Assembly: GCA_963920525.1 (NCBI GenBank)
Contig: OY986435.1
Location: forward strand, 303,311,408-303,375,407
Length of the DNA: 64,000 nucleotides
From: Dichetophora obliterata
Lineage: Eukaryota; Arthropoda; Insecta; Diptera; Sciomyzidae
Direction: 5' to 3'
The notes below the pieces were generated by a model. It saw nothing but the letters and a program-made list of their open reading frames with translations. It ran no database searches and had not been told where the DNA came from. This document shows, piece after piece, positions 44,510 to 55,372 of the stretch. The stretch's first letter is position 1. Each line of letters begins with the position of its first letter. The translations under genes and the position numbers were made by a program.

Positions 44510-46070
44510 GCATCCTCTTCTGAATGTTCTTCGCAATTGCAGTAAACAATCATATGCTGTTTTAAGTTTTCCTACGTAAGCTTACGACGTTTTTCGGTTA
44601 AAAGAGATCCATAAGCAGAAAAACTGCGTTCCACATCGCAGGATGTAACCGGGCAATTTTAAGTTTCGATAGTTCAGTGGGCGTAAGCTTAACAGTGTAC
44701 TCACAGAAAACCTTTTTGTTAGTGAACAATATTTTTTCCACAATTTTAATATCTTTAAATCCCGGGTTACGACCAAAAACGGAATCAAATTTATTTAAAA
44801 ATTTCTTATCATTCAATTGCTTTAATGACTTTTTAACGATGCCGATATGTTTAAGACTTGTTTTGAGCAATGAGTTTTTTGCTTCTAATTTTGTTGTCGA
44901 GTGGTGAATTATGTCGAAATTTGATTTGATAAAAGCCAAATCGCTGTGAAGACTTTCTTTTGCGAATAAATCTTTTGCCTTGCGAATTGCTTCACTATCT
45001 TCGTCTTTAAAACTTTCTACAAGAGATTTTATTTTTAATAATTTGTCACTGTAGTATTCCGCAGCTCTTAGCCAAGTGCCCCCAGCGTATCGTTGAAGGT
45101 GTTGGCGGGAGTAGCTGTTCAGGATAAGTTGAGTTTAAGTTCTTTCGACAAGATGGTGCCTAAATAAAGAAACTTATCAGTTTCAATTATCTAAGATTTT
45201 GAAGTTTCACTTTGACAAAAATTACTTTTATATACGAAATATTGAGATTCACGTCTTGAAATTCGCCATGAATAAATTCGCACACACGATGAAGACCGTG
45301 CACGAAGCATGTTCAGTGCAGCATTTTGGAAAACATGATTTTCAATGACCTCATCGCCGTAACCATGTAAGGTGAAGCATCTGTGACTGCAGTAAGAACG
45401 TGGTCTTATTCAATTCCTAGATTAATGAAAAGGAAATATAATACATTTTCACATCAAACTAACTTAGAAATTAACCTACCTTCTGGCCATAAAAGAAAAA
45501 GACTGTCGTTTACAAAAGTTGCTATTTTATTTACGTTTCCTGCATCTTTTTTGCCGACGTTTAGTAGGTATGACTGGGAATTTGCCTCCTCCTCGAGTAC
45601 GCCAAAAATAAAATTGACAAAAAGTCTTTGATCGACGACAGTTGTCTCATCAACCGAGATTCAGATATGCTTGTTAAAAGTCTTTTTTTCATATTGTTCA
45701 TACTTTCGTTAAACAAAACTGGCACATATTTTTGCCGCAGCACACTTCGCTCGGCATTTGTTGTTTTGATGTGCAAATGTTGTTTTCAAAAAAATTTTTG
45801 ATGTGCAAATTTGCGACTTTTTTAAGTGGAATGTTAGCCCGAAAAAAAGCCTGACACAAGTCCATGCTGAAAGGCTGTACTTTAGGTTTCGCACATTGCA
45901 TCAGCAATGCTTGCTCCTTCGCTAGTGTTTCAAGTCGCTTTTACAGATTATTCTTATGCTTAGCTGTTGAGAAATGCTGGTTGGCATGACAAATTTTGCT
46001 TGCGCTTACTTCCGCATTACAACTTCTGCAAAATAAGATGCTTCCGTCGGTCCGTAGCTCATTCTTGAAT
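44510..46070 (-). pseudogene. BED-finger hAT transposase pseudogene
   Basis: All parts of a hAT transposase are readable on the minus strand in several frames. A BED-like finger near 46060-45970 (DGSILFCRSCNAEVSASKIC ... HFSTAKHKNNL), a PFSMDLCQAFFRANIPLKKV block (45880-45820), the catalytic-region ISVDETTVVDQRLFVNFIFG (45660-45600) with LNVGKKDAGNVNKIATFV, then the C-terminal dimerisation domain: LSKLKIAPVTSCDVERSFSA then YGSLLTEKRRKLT and HMIVYCNCEE (44670-44540). Frameshifts at several places, including between LKIA and PVTSC, show it is dead. Codon order and spacing are otherwise near full length, so decay is by small indels. Confidence 0.88.
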
Positions 46071-46079
46071 TCACGTACC

Positions 46080-46559
46080 AGAGACCTGCAGCGATGAACT
46101 GCAACTGCTTTTACACTCAGTACATACTTGGTTTTTGTATGACTTCAATATCATTAATACCATACAACATATTCTACGCCATCGAGCTCACTTACAACAT
46201 CAGGCATGTTGCATTAGCCAATTGTACCAAAGTCAAACTCTGTGTGATGTGTGCTTCGACTTTAGTGGAAAGTATAGATGTTTGCATAAAATAATTATGT
46301 GTATAAACCACAGCGCACGAACGGCAATCGTTATAATTATGCATTATTTTGAGCTACTGCCTCGTGTACCATTGCAGGTTGATTTCAACTTCGGCTAAGC
46401 AGTGATACAAAAGTAAGCTTACGAACGATGAAATCAGCGCGTACACTGCATTTTTACTCAAGTGTTTGTAGATTACTTCAGTATGAGTAGAGTAAATAGT
46501 TTTAGGAAGTTTTAGGGGTAACTTATTTCGAAGATGATGTCAAACTTTAAAATTTAAGA
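46080..46559. other. Unassigned part of the hAT element
   Basis: Two overlapping plus frames here (46094-46294, 46135-46398) have no motif. This is probably the 5' non-coding part of the element. Confidence 0.4.
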
Positions 46560-47170
46560 TGGCAGATAGAGTTGCCACCTAGATTTTTTTCATTTATGCG
46601 AATTCTTGTAATTTTGAAATTCTGACAACGGATTTGATTTCGAATATAATGTCACAGTTTTAAAATTTTAGATGGAGGTTAGGGTTGCCACCTAAATTTT
46701 TACCACAGCATTGCCACCTAATGACATGTATTTTTAAGAGTTTTAAACATCATTTATCAGTGTTGAGGGGTCGCTGATTTTGAATCTAAAGTCAGAATTT
46801 TAAAATTCAAGATGGTGGATAAGGTTGCCACCTTAATTTTTTGTAGTTTTGTTAATTCGTGGCTGACAAAAAAAAATGGTACGCCAAAAATGGGTCGCTG
46901 AATGTGAATCCATTGTCAGAATTTCAAAATTATAAAATTTTGAAATAATAGGGTTGCCACCTAATAATATGTCTTTTCAAGAGTTTTAAACGTCATTTAT
47001 CAGTGTTAAGGGGTCGCTGATTTCGAATCTAAAGTTAGAATTTTAAAATTCAAGATGGTGGATAGGGTTGCCACCTTAACTTTTTGTAGTTTTATGAATT
47101 CGGGGCTGGCAAAAAAAATAGTACACCAAAAATGGGTCGCTGAATCCGAATCCATTGTCAGACCGTATTA
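46560..47170. repeat. ~243-bp tandem repeat, 2-3 copies
   Basis: The unit starting TTGCCACCTAATGACATGTA (46711) recurs at 46954 (TTGCCACCTAATAATATGTC). Shared blocks are AGAGTTTTAAAC, CATTTATCAGTGTT, GGGGTCGCTGATTT, AAGATGGTGGATA, GGTTGCCACCTTAA and AATGGGTCGCTGAAT. A more diverged third copy lies at 46560-46710. Confidence 0.88.
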
Positions 47171-47518
47171 TTTCAAAATTTTGAACAATTGAACAAAAGT
47201 TGTAGCTGTATTAAAGATCTGCATGCATACAAAATCTTATCAAAATCAGTGATTAAAGGTGTTTTATAGTAAAATGGCGTCTGATATAATTTCTTAAAAA
47301 ACTAAATTTAATAAATATCTTTAAAAATTTACTAAACAAATTTTATTGCTCACTCAATTAAACTTTAGAAGCTATTTTAAAAAAGAAATCAGCTCAATGG
47401 AACCATTAGCTTATGAGCTACAAGCTCTCAAAAGTCACGCAAAGTAACTGCAATGTTACTGCAAATACTTTGTGTTCGGAGAACAAAATAAGCGCTGGTT
47501 TTTTTATGCAGGAGTTAA

Positions 47519-47988
47519 GGCCCAGTTATAATAGACGTAATGTAAAGTAACGTAATGTTGTCAACTGTCATCGTAACGGGACGTAATGTAAGAAAACGTT
47601 TTAGCAATTATAATAGGCATTAGCCAGGCAGTTGTTTGTCGTAAATAATTGCACATTCCTGTACAAATACAATTAAATCTTCGTCATCCATAGCTGTGGA
47701 TACATAAAACTATCACATTTATAACAAAAACTCAACAAAAATCGTAGTTTAACAATATAAAATAGCGCAATAATCGAATCTAACCTCAATGTTTAGTTGT
47801 TCTTTGAACAGACGTAATGTAAAGTAACGTAGAAATCGAAATCCAACGGATCTTTACGTCCCGTTACATTACGTTACTTCTATTATAATCACTTGTATAA
47901 GAAAAGTATTGATTGAAACAGTAAGTGGCAGAACACACTGCTGCAGTGACATTTCACTACATTACGTTACGTCTATTATAACTGGGAC
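47519..47988. mobile_element. 470-bp MITE, CCCAGTTATAATAGACGTAA ends
   Basis: The left end CCCAGTTATAATAGACGTAA and the right end are inverted copies. TAACGTAATG/CATTACGTTA words recur in both orientations at 47535, 47575, 47815, 47855 and 47960, giving several alternative hairpins. No clear duplication. Confidence 0.85.
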
Positions 47989-48984
47989 TTTACGCTTTAT
48001 GTCTTTGTTTTGTTGCTTGTAAATGACCATACTTACCATTGCATACCAGAAGTTGAAAAGACCCTGCGCTGGTTATCAAACCAACAACTCGAACATGCAT
48101 TATTGTGGTCTTACGACACGCTCATACACAGTTGGCTTCAATGTTGCAAGTATGTTCGACACAACAATCGCAGCGCTTGCGTAGTGCGGTCAGACTGTCA
48201 CTGTATTTGTAGAGGGTAGATTGCAAGTAGCGAAAATGCCATCGCTTGCAGATCACTGTCACGTACCATATGCGCTCGAAAAGAAGGCAAACTTTCTTTT
48301 GGCATTTTTTTTCCGTTAAACCGGGTATACGCAAACACAATGAGAAAAGGAGACAACTGTTATTTTAAAACAAATCAGGAATGGGCGATATTTCACATTT
48401 TGTATCGATAGTTTAAAGCTATAACGAGTACACACTATTGCATTTTGTTCTGTCAAAAAAGGGAGTAAATCCAGCAAACCAAAATTTCAGAATTCGTAAC
48501 GAGTTCGCTACGAAAGATTTGTATTACTATTTTTGGTAAAAATATGATAAATCGTGTGGAAATATGCAAAAATAGGCACAAACTACCAAAAATAGTCAAA
48601 ATAGTCAAAATAGGCATTTTCATGCGAATGCCTATTTTAATCTACTCTACATATAAATAAATATTGAGAATCTTTTTTTTCCCTACATCGCAAATTTTAG
48701 ACGGAATTTCCCTACATGTAGCCTCTTTTTCTTATTTACGCCAATGTCACTGTTGTACACTATTGCAAGTGAAGGTGTAGAGTTTTTATACACTTCAAAT
48801 AATTGGTCATGAATTTCTTTTGGTTGTACACCTTTCGAAAATAAAAATTCTATCACTACACGATACTTGATTTTTTCATATTAAAAAAAAAACTGTTAAA
48901 GGTCTTCTAGGTACAGCTGTAAATATATACTAACTTGAGTTGTCAGATCTATATGACACTTTACACGTGTTCTTACAACAGTCG
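47989..48984. other. Unassigned; right end of the hAT element near 48650
   Basis: 48010-48340 is less AT-rich, with short frames on both strands and no domain. 48540-48650 carries repeated AAATAGGCA/AAATAGTCA words of the element end. Confidence 0.4.
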
Positions 48985-50460
48985 TAATCATGGGCGTCCG
49001 CAGGATTTGTTCTAGGGAGGGCCAAAGGCATAAATAATCTAAGATGAACATAAACAAAATGTAACCTATATAATGCTATTTACTCGGATTTTTGGTACTA
49101 ATTTTGTAAACATTATATGCACACTACACCGAAATCTTATATATTTTTATGACAGAGTAAAAATCTTTCTCATATCATATCCGAAATATTTAAAAATGTT
49201 ATTTAATTTTTTTTCATGTAATACATTTCAGTAATTTTTTGCTTAAGCAAATATTATGAGGCCTATATCCTTAAATGAAACCGCATTAATTACTATTCAG
49301 CCCCCAAGCTTTCAACTTTTAAAGTAAGAATAAAAAAATTTCCGTATATTAAACAGTGCTATTCATGTCACTTCGTAGCTGCATCGTAAGCTCGTATTTC
49401 GTAAAAACTTACGAAACGTCACTTTTTTATGAATATCGAGATACGAAGATCGTAACATTTTACGCATTGAATGTGTCTCGTATGTCGTAAATAAACCTGC
49501 GTAACTTGTAAACTGTCAAACTGCAAATGTCAGCTGTTTCGTGTTTCTAATTTTTCAAGCGTGTTTCTAGCAAATAAAAAAATATGGACAAAACAAATGA
49601 ATAGCATAATTAGACTTTCACTTGTGTTAAGGTAAACATTTTACATTATATTTATATTTAAGCTAAGCTTTCATTTAATTTATACTTACGATAAAGTTAT
49701 ATTGAAACCTAGATGGCGCTTCACGTTCATCTATACAAACTACAATTTATCTATTTCCTGTCGCTTTAATATGTCAAAATTGCTTATATTTAATAATTGT
49801 TAACTTCCTTTCTTGTATCAAGATTGGTACTCGTTCACTTTTCGAGCAACCACATCCTGAGTAAGTTCTTCCACAAATCTTTGCCAATAAATCCATTGTT
49901 TCAGAAACCTAAAACTTATACCCACTTCTTTCATTTCGTTAAACTCAAATTTACTTGATTTGAGTAATTTTCTTATAGATTAATCTCTTGCTTCACCATT
50001 TCACTGGCATCCAATCCTCATTCATTTCTTCAACTTGACTTTGATATTCTCTGTTTTGTTTTGTGTATCATTGCCATCAAAATAGGGCTTACGAATAAAG
50101 TTACGAAAATTCTTATAAGTGCGTTCATGTCAAAAAAGTTACTGACATTACGATGTACAGTTTACGAAAACTTACGAAGTGACATGAATCGCACTAATAT
50201 TTTTTTGTTGTAAAACTGAAAAAACAAACTACATTTTTAGGCCATTTTTTAACTTTGGAAGCCTTTTACTCCTAAACCAATTTCGAGCGGACTGAAATTT
50301 TTTAGATTTGGACTTAGGAGGTCAACATTTGAGTTGTCGCTTTTCTTGAAATGTTCCCCACCAGAGAACATTTCAAATGCATTCGAATGGCGTTTCGATT
50401 GTCTCGTCAATAAACGAGTACCGAATGTGCTTCCTGCATTTAAATTAATGCGCAAATGCA
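48985..50460. mobile_element. Second copy of the GGGCGTCCGCAGG repeat (left part)
   Basis: CATGGGCGTCCGCAGGATTT, then AAAATGTAACCTATATAATG and TTTTTGGTACTAATTTTGTA, follow the order seen at 35515-35640. The similarity resumes at 50200-50380 (TTAGGAGGTCAACA, TTCTTGAAATGTTCCCC) after the insertion at 49355-50196. No right end is seen. Confidence 0.8.
49355..50196. mobile_element. 842-bp inverted-repeat element inside the second repeat copy
   Basis: The left end AGTGCTATTCATGTCACTTC and the right end (inverted AGTGCGATTCATGTCACTTC) match with one mismatch, and TTACGAAA/TTTCGTAA words recur inside both ends. Comparing with 35880-35900 shows the uninterrupted target. The interior 49560-50050 is non-repetitive and non-coding. 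Superfamily not determined. Confidence 0.8.
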
Positions 50461-51354
50461 TGTTACCAATCGCTGTTGATACGAATTCCTAGAGTGTGAG
50501 CGCTAGCGATTACGAACGTCTGCGACACAAGAATGGCAAACAAGGCAAGACATGAGGAACAATCGCCAAAAGCAAGGAAAATCCATGCTTTTATGCTCAT
50601 TCGCACAAAGGAAAAATATTAGTTGCAGTGTTGCATTTTTGAAGTGAAAACTTCTTTAGGCGTTAAAATTTTGTACGATTTTGGTAGAGGGTAAATCTTT
50701 GGTTTCCGTCATCGTATTTTTCCGAGGAACTTTGTCATCAATACAGACATCAAAAATGTTTGCATGTATTTGTGCATAAAAATATCAACAATTATCGTCA
50801 CTCTTGTTCTTAATCGGCCGCAAGCTCACAAAGAAATCACTTGGCAACTCCTGAAATTAATGCATATAATCTGTTTGTTAGCAGTTTGTTAGTATATAAA
50901 TACTTAAGTTAGGTTGCAATAAGATGTTTGCAACCAAAACATATTATTAATTCGCTTTATATTGGTCTATTTATGCTTTTAAAGTTTGGCAATTTCTTCA
51001 GTTGTTGTATTTGTCAACATTTTTGAAAAATTTGCTTTTACTTAAACAGCTGCTATGCATGGTGAGATTTAAAAATGGAGCGATCTTCTTTTTCTGCTGG
51101 AACTTCGTTTGCAAACAAGAAAAATAATGTATGGATTGAGTGTTTTAGCATTTTAATCTTTAAGTTGTGATAAAGAAATATGTTGAACATTAAAATAATT
51201 ACATGCATGCTCTTATTTTATTATATATCATCAAACAAAGTTTGACAATTTTCACACTTGTTGTATTTGTAAGTGGCTTTTTATTTTCACCACTGCGGCA
51301 TTTTATTTTTAGAGTTGCCAACTATCATTGTTTTGTTAATAAATTTTTTCATAA
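50461..51354. other. Unassigned; carries one copy of a ~120-bp dispersed repeat
   Basis: 50633-50755 (TGAAGTGAAAACTTCTTTAG, GGTAGAGGGTAAATCTTTGG, CATCAATACAGAC) recurs at 52601-52715. No gene recognised. Confidence 0.5.
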
Positions 51355-51762
51355 CACGGGGGTTATACGAGACAGTACTGTTAAGACAGTGAAAAATACG
51401 TTTTAATTGTCATACTTTGTGTCTGTGAAAAAGAGTACAGACAGTTGGTAAGACAGTTGGGAAGACAGTAGACAAAATAGTACAAAAATTCTATTTTATG
51501 AAGAAAATTTTTGCTTAAACTACGAGTACGCCAAAGTATTGCAAATTTTCCTTTAATTCTATAAAATTTTCACGTATTTTGTCACTTGATATGCTAAATA
51601 TCATTCTACTTTCCTAGCTACTGTCCCGCCAACTGTCTTCAAACAACTTAAGACAGTAGAGCAGGCAGTAGAGCAGACAGTAGCAAAAGTTAGCGTGTGT
51701 GGGTAAAAATTTGTAAATGTGTTGTGACTGTCTTAACAGTACTGTCTCGTGTAACCTCCGTG
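51355..51762. mobile_element. 408-bp MITE with GACAGT repeats, TAA duplication
   Basis: Ends CACGGGGGTTATACGAGACA and, inverted, CACGGAGGTTACACGAGACA, with TAA at 51352-51354 and 51763-51765. AGACAGT or ACTGTCT occurs more than ten times within it, in both orientations, including the shared GACAGTACTGTTAAGACAGT at both ends. Harbinger-type by the TAA site. Confidence 0.88.
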
Positions 51763-52064
51763 TAAAGGGTATGTGTCAAAAGGAAACTTTTCAGTCGTGG
51801 TAGGATAGAAAATATCAGGTTGAATAAAATTTGTGTGTGTTGAAATAAATTTGTCTTTTTTGCTGTGTCAAATGGACGATGAAATTTTGACAATTGCAAA
51901 TTTTGACGTTACACATTTCGATCGTGTCTTAGCGCAAATATTTTATTTAATTTGCATTTTATTCACTTTGCGACATATTTCATTCGAGTGCTTGTACTTG
52001 CAACTTATTTCGTAAACTTGTAATATTGTAAATTTGAAAAACTTAAAAAATAACAAAATAATAA

Positions 52065-52605
52065 AAAAATAACGAAAGTGCTTGAGTTTGTGTGTGCGTG
52101 TGTGTGGGCCAACGATCTCCCGGTGCATCAGCAAGTGCAGCAAAATTAAATTGGCTTTCAGTGCTGGCGAACGTCCTCCAAGTGCCACCACCACCAAGTG
52201 CAGGGCAAAATTTGTTGCTAGCCAACATCCTCCAAGTGCCATCACAAGCAGCACCAGCAAGTGCAGCACAATTCAATTGACTGGTCAACTCTCCAATATA
52301 TCTGAAGCACCATTTCAGCATTTCTCAAGCGCAGAGGCAAATTTCTGCCATTACACTCCGGTGTGCATTGAATAAATTGAAAGCGGAGAATTTGCGCTTC
52401 ATTTGCTTGTGCTGTTGCTGGTGGCACTTGTTGGCACATGTTGGCTAGCAAGAAATTTGCGCTGCACTTGCTTGTGCTGTTGCTCGTGGCACTTGGAGGA
52501 CGTTCACCAGCAAAGAAAGCCAATTTAACTTTGCTGCACTTGGTGATGCACCGGGATACGTTGGCCCACGCACACACAAACTCAAGCACTTTCGTTATTT
52601 TTTTG
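52065..52605. repeat. Large imperfect inverted repeat, ~200-bp GC-richer arms
   Basis: The left arm (52070-52290) and right arm (52395-52600) are inverted copies: AATAACGAAAGTGCTTGAGT, GTTTGTGTGTGCGTG, CCCGGTGCATCA, CAAGTGCAGCAAA, AATTGGCTTTC, GAACGTCCTCCAAGTGCCA and TTGCTAGCCAACAT occur in both. Within the arms AAGTGCAGC and AAGTGCCA recur as a minisatellite-like pattern. Open frames on both strands follow from the symmetry and are not taken as genes. Confidence 0.88.
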
Positions 52606-52715
52606 AAGTGAAAACTTCTTTAGGTGCGTTGAACGATTTTGGTAGAGGGTAAATCTTTGGTTTGCGTTATCGTCATCGTCATTTTGCGAGTAACTCTCTT
52701 CATCAATACAGACAG
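52601..52715. repeat. Second copy of the ~120-bp dispersed repeat
   Basis: Matches 50633-50755 in direct orientation (TGAAGTGAAAACTTCTTTAG, GGTAGAGGGTAAATCTTTGG). It follows directly on the inverted repeat. Confidence 0.8.
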
Positions 52716-52982
52716 CGAGTAGTTTTTTAAATGACGCACTTGGATCTTGACTACAAGGCGCTCAGCAAATGTAGCAAGCAACCATCAATAAGTTCCTCTG
52801 CTGACGCATCGTTTTTTTTTTCCTCCCTTTGCTCCGCTGCGAAACTTTGAATGATACTGTTTTTCAATGTATATGTAGAGATGCTTTAGGTTAAAATAAA
52901 ATAAATTTAAAATTGTTGATATTTGGTTTTTGTTTGACTGGCCGAGAAGTCTTTTTTGATGCCACCACTCATAGTACAACTA

Positions 52983-53171
52983 GATAAGGTAGTGTTAGGG
53001 CTGAATGTGTTCGCTTTCTTAGTGACCATAACTGTCAAACTCAGCCATTTTGGTATTTTGGCCAATTTTTGCTTTCATATTGCATTCTCATTGGCTGCAG
53101 ATTTTGCGTGAAATGTCAACTTCGTTTCGACAGTTCCGGTCACCGGCTCTCCGCCCTAATACTACCTTGTC
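52983..53171. mobile_element. 189-bp MITE, GATAAGGTAGTGTTAGGGC ends
   Basis: GATAAGGTAGTGTTAGGGC on the left and the inverted right end GACAAGGTAGTATTAGGGC, flanked by TA (52981-52982 and 53172-53173). Tc1/mariner-type by the TA site. Confidence 0.85.
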
Positions 53172-53396
53172 TAATTTTGCCATTCCACCACTTGAGATTT
53201 TGCTACCAGGCAAAAAAAAAACATAGTACATAGAAAGTAGAATGCGGTTTATTTTCTGACACCGATTCGTTCATCCCCTCTAACGTTGCGCAACCGCTGT
53301 GAACCTTTCCATTCTCACTGCGTTGTTGATGTGGATTGGAAATGTAATTGTTGTTGTACAGTTAGCTGGACTTTTTTTAGACTTTTTTTGTAGCTA

Positions 53397-54070
53397 CAGT
53401 CGGCATATGACAACTGATTTATTTTAGATAAGAGCAGGCAAACAGAAAATATAGCAGGCAAAGTGCTGTATATTTTCCGCCGCCAATTTGGTTCATTCCC
53501 TCTAACTATATATCTAAGTATATATAATATTGGTAAAACTATTTGTTTTTAGTAAAAGTGTTACCGTATTTGAAATATATATTCAATATATATGAACAAT
53601 TCATTGAGGAAATTTAAAGAGTATTTATGTATATTTATATAATAACAATTACGTAATAAACCTGCAAAATAATTAATATTTTCAGTAGTAATTGTATAAC
53701 TAAAGTCTGCTTATCCTAAGCATTCTAATTTTTTAAACGGTTTGGCATCAATTTCTTATATGAATTATGTATAATTTATATGCTATAGATATTTCCTAAT
53801 TTTAGAATATTCTATTTCTAATACACAACTCAATATAGATATGGTGAACATGTATATTGTGTTAGTGTTATGATACAAATAGATATAAATAAGCTTTAAT
53901 TTTTTATATTAATTCAATAATGAAATAATTTAAATAAATTAATTTAATTATATGTATTTTTGATATGGTAACATTTTTGCTTTAAAGAAATAGTTTCAGT
54001 AATATATAAAAAATTTAATAAATTGCTATAAGCTCTTAACAAAAATAATTCTAATTTCATATGCCGACTG
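53397..54070. mobile_element. 674-bp pogo-like MITE, CAGTCGGCATATGA ends
   Basis: CAGTCGGCATATGA and the exact inverse TCATATGCCGACTG are flanked by TA, with the surrounding TAGCTA also symmetric. The interior is extremely AT-rich and non-coding. CAG termini with TA sites are typical of Tc1/mariner, including pogo derivatives. Confidence 0.85.
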
Positions 54071-54809
54071 TAGCTACACAATTAGAATTCACAACGTCTA
54101 CAAAAAATTTCCAGCTAACTGCGCCAACAACAATTACCAAGGAAATCTACAAACAAGGACGCACAGAGAAGAACAAGATCATAGCGGAACTTTTAGAACT
54201 TTTTGATGTATGAGCTTTCGCACATCCTACATGTCCGTCCGACGTGTCAAATCCATCCTACATGTAGGATAGTCCGAAACCCATTAGCATGAAAATTCTT
54301 ATATAGCAGTAAGGCGGTCCGTGGCAGGACAACGTCTTCCAGGGAATACTAATATTTATATATAGGTTTTCGCTTCGGTCGGCAGTCCTCTCACTGCTAT
54401 ACTTTTTTTTATATACTAAATTTTTAAAAAATTATTGAAAAATAGCATATTTATAACGGTTTTGTGAATAATACCCAACATTTTGACCGAAATATGAACA
54501 CTGTTGCGCTGAAAAAATTCTAGAATCTGACAATCTTCCTATCCACATTTTTGGGACCCCAGACACCTTTAATGTGCAGCCTACGTTGGGTCAGTTATTT
54601 CAACTTAATAAATACTTAAAGCGAAGAAACCGTTGATTTTTGGCAAAGAAATAATTTTTTCAAATCAAAACCGCTGGCAGATGGTTTTACCGATTTCGAT
54701 ATTCTTTTGGATGAAAGATAAACTTGAATCCAGCTCTCACAATATGAATGTCGAAAAAAGTTTTTTTTTCGACCCACCTTATCTACAAGTACATGTATTT
54801 AAAATCATA
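54071..54809. other. Unassigned
   Basis: Contains the small palindrome ATCCTACATGTAGGAT at about 54256. No gene recognised. Confidence 0.4.
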
Positions 54810-54970
54810 TGTTCGGGTAATCATGAATTTTATTGTTACGTTTAATCATTTCATTTTTATTTTTTTCAATACAAATAAATTGACAATTAGATTGAAAGTA
54901 ATAATATTTTACTATATAAACATTTGTATTTGGGTTTTTACAAAGTTTGAAATACGGTGTTCTCTTTTGA
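54810..54970. repeat. Dispersed repeat, copy 1 (copy 2 at 56380-56485)
   Basis: GTTCGGGTAATCATGAATTT, TTACGTTTAATCATTT, AATAAATTGACAATTAGATT and AGTTTGAAATAC recur in the same order at 56380-56485. Nature unknown. Confidence 0.75.
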
Positions 54971-54995
54971 AACTATGTAAACTCTGTATTTGGTT

Positions 54996-55372
54996 CTAAT
55001 TGTTGTTCTTCATTTTGTCTAACATTTTTCTCCAAAAACTATCTTTATCACCACGAAGCAAAGATAATTTATCAGTATACTTCTTGTACTCTGAACTATC
55101 ATCGAATTGTTTCGGTACCGTAACATCGCCTTTTTTATAAGTCATATGTAAGCCAAGTTCTTCCAACCTCTTACTTTCTTTAACTAAAGCTGGAAAAAAT
55201 TTATATGTAGTACAATAGTTAGCTAATATCTCAAATGTGTTTATATGTAATACTCTGAAGACCTGGCTCTTTCCAAACTTATATCGACATCATTATCTGC
55301 CAATGTCGTTATGATGCACGACATAAGGTACAACCACAATACTTGGGTTTTACTATCCCAACGTTTAATCAT
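54996..55372 (-). pseudogene. Unrecognised small protein gene or pseudogene with signal-like N-terminus
   Basis: From an ATG at 55372 the minus strand reads MIKRWDSKTQVLWLYLMSCI then ITTLADNDVDIS, a possible signal peptide with a hydrophobic core. After about 40 codons the frame stops; a second frame carries strongly protein-like sequence to a stop at 54996-54998: INTFEILANYCTTYKFFPAL, VKESKRLEELGLHMTYKKGD, VTVPKQFDDSSEYKKYTDKL, SFWRKMLDKMKNNN. A CAG immediately before the second block could be a splice acceptor, or there is a frameshift near 55260. The mature part would be about 85 residues, charged and helical-looking, without Cys pairs. No family recognised; it may be a fast-evolving secreted protein or a host gene relic. 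Confidence 0.45.

Larger units (their letters stand above)
44178..48650 (-). mobile_element. hAT transposon relic with ATTAAAATAGGCA ends (boundaries tentative)
   Basis: The left region has AATTAAAATAGGCACG (44196) and many GGCACGAAAAA words; the right end, inverted, reads TAGAGTAGATTAAAATAGGC with repeated AAAATAGGCA words. This fits hAT termini (TAGAG style) around the BED-hAT transposase at 44510-46070. An 8-bp duplication is not clear. The right part contains a 243-bp tandem repeat and a MITE, so the original element was shorter. Confidence 0.45.

Noticed and set aside
45383..45631. 82-codon plus frame
   Set aside because: Lies opposite the readable hAT catalytic region on the minus strand.
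52082..52589. Several overlapping frames of 60-115 codons on both strands
   Set aside because: They mirror each other through the inverted repeat; no start, splice or domain evidence.
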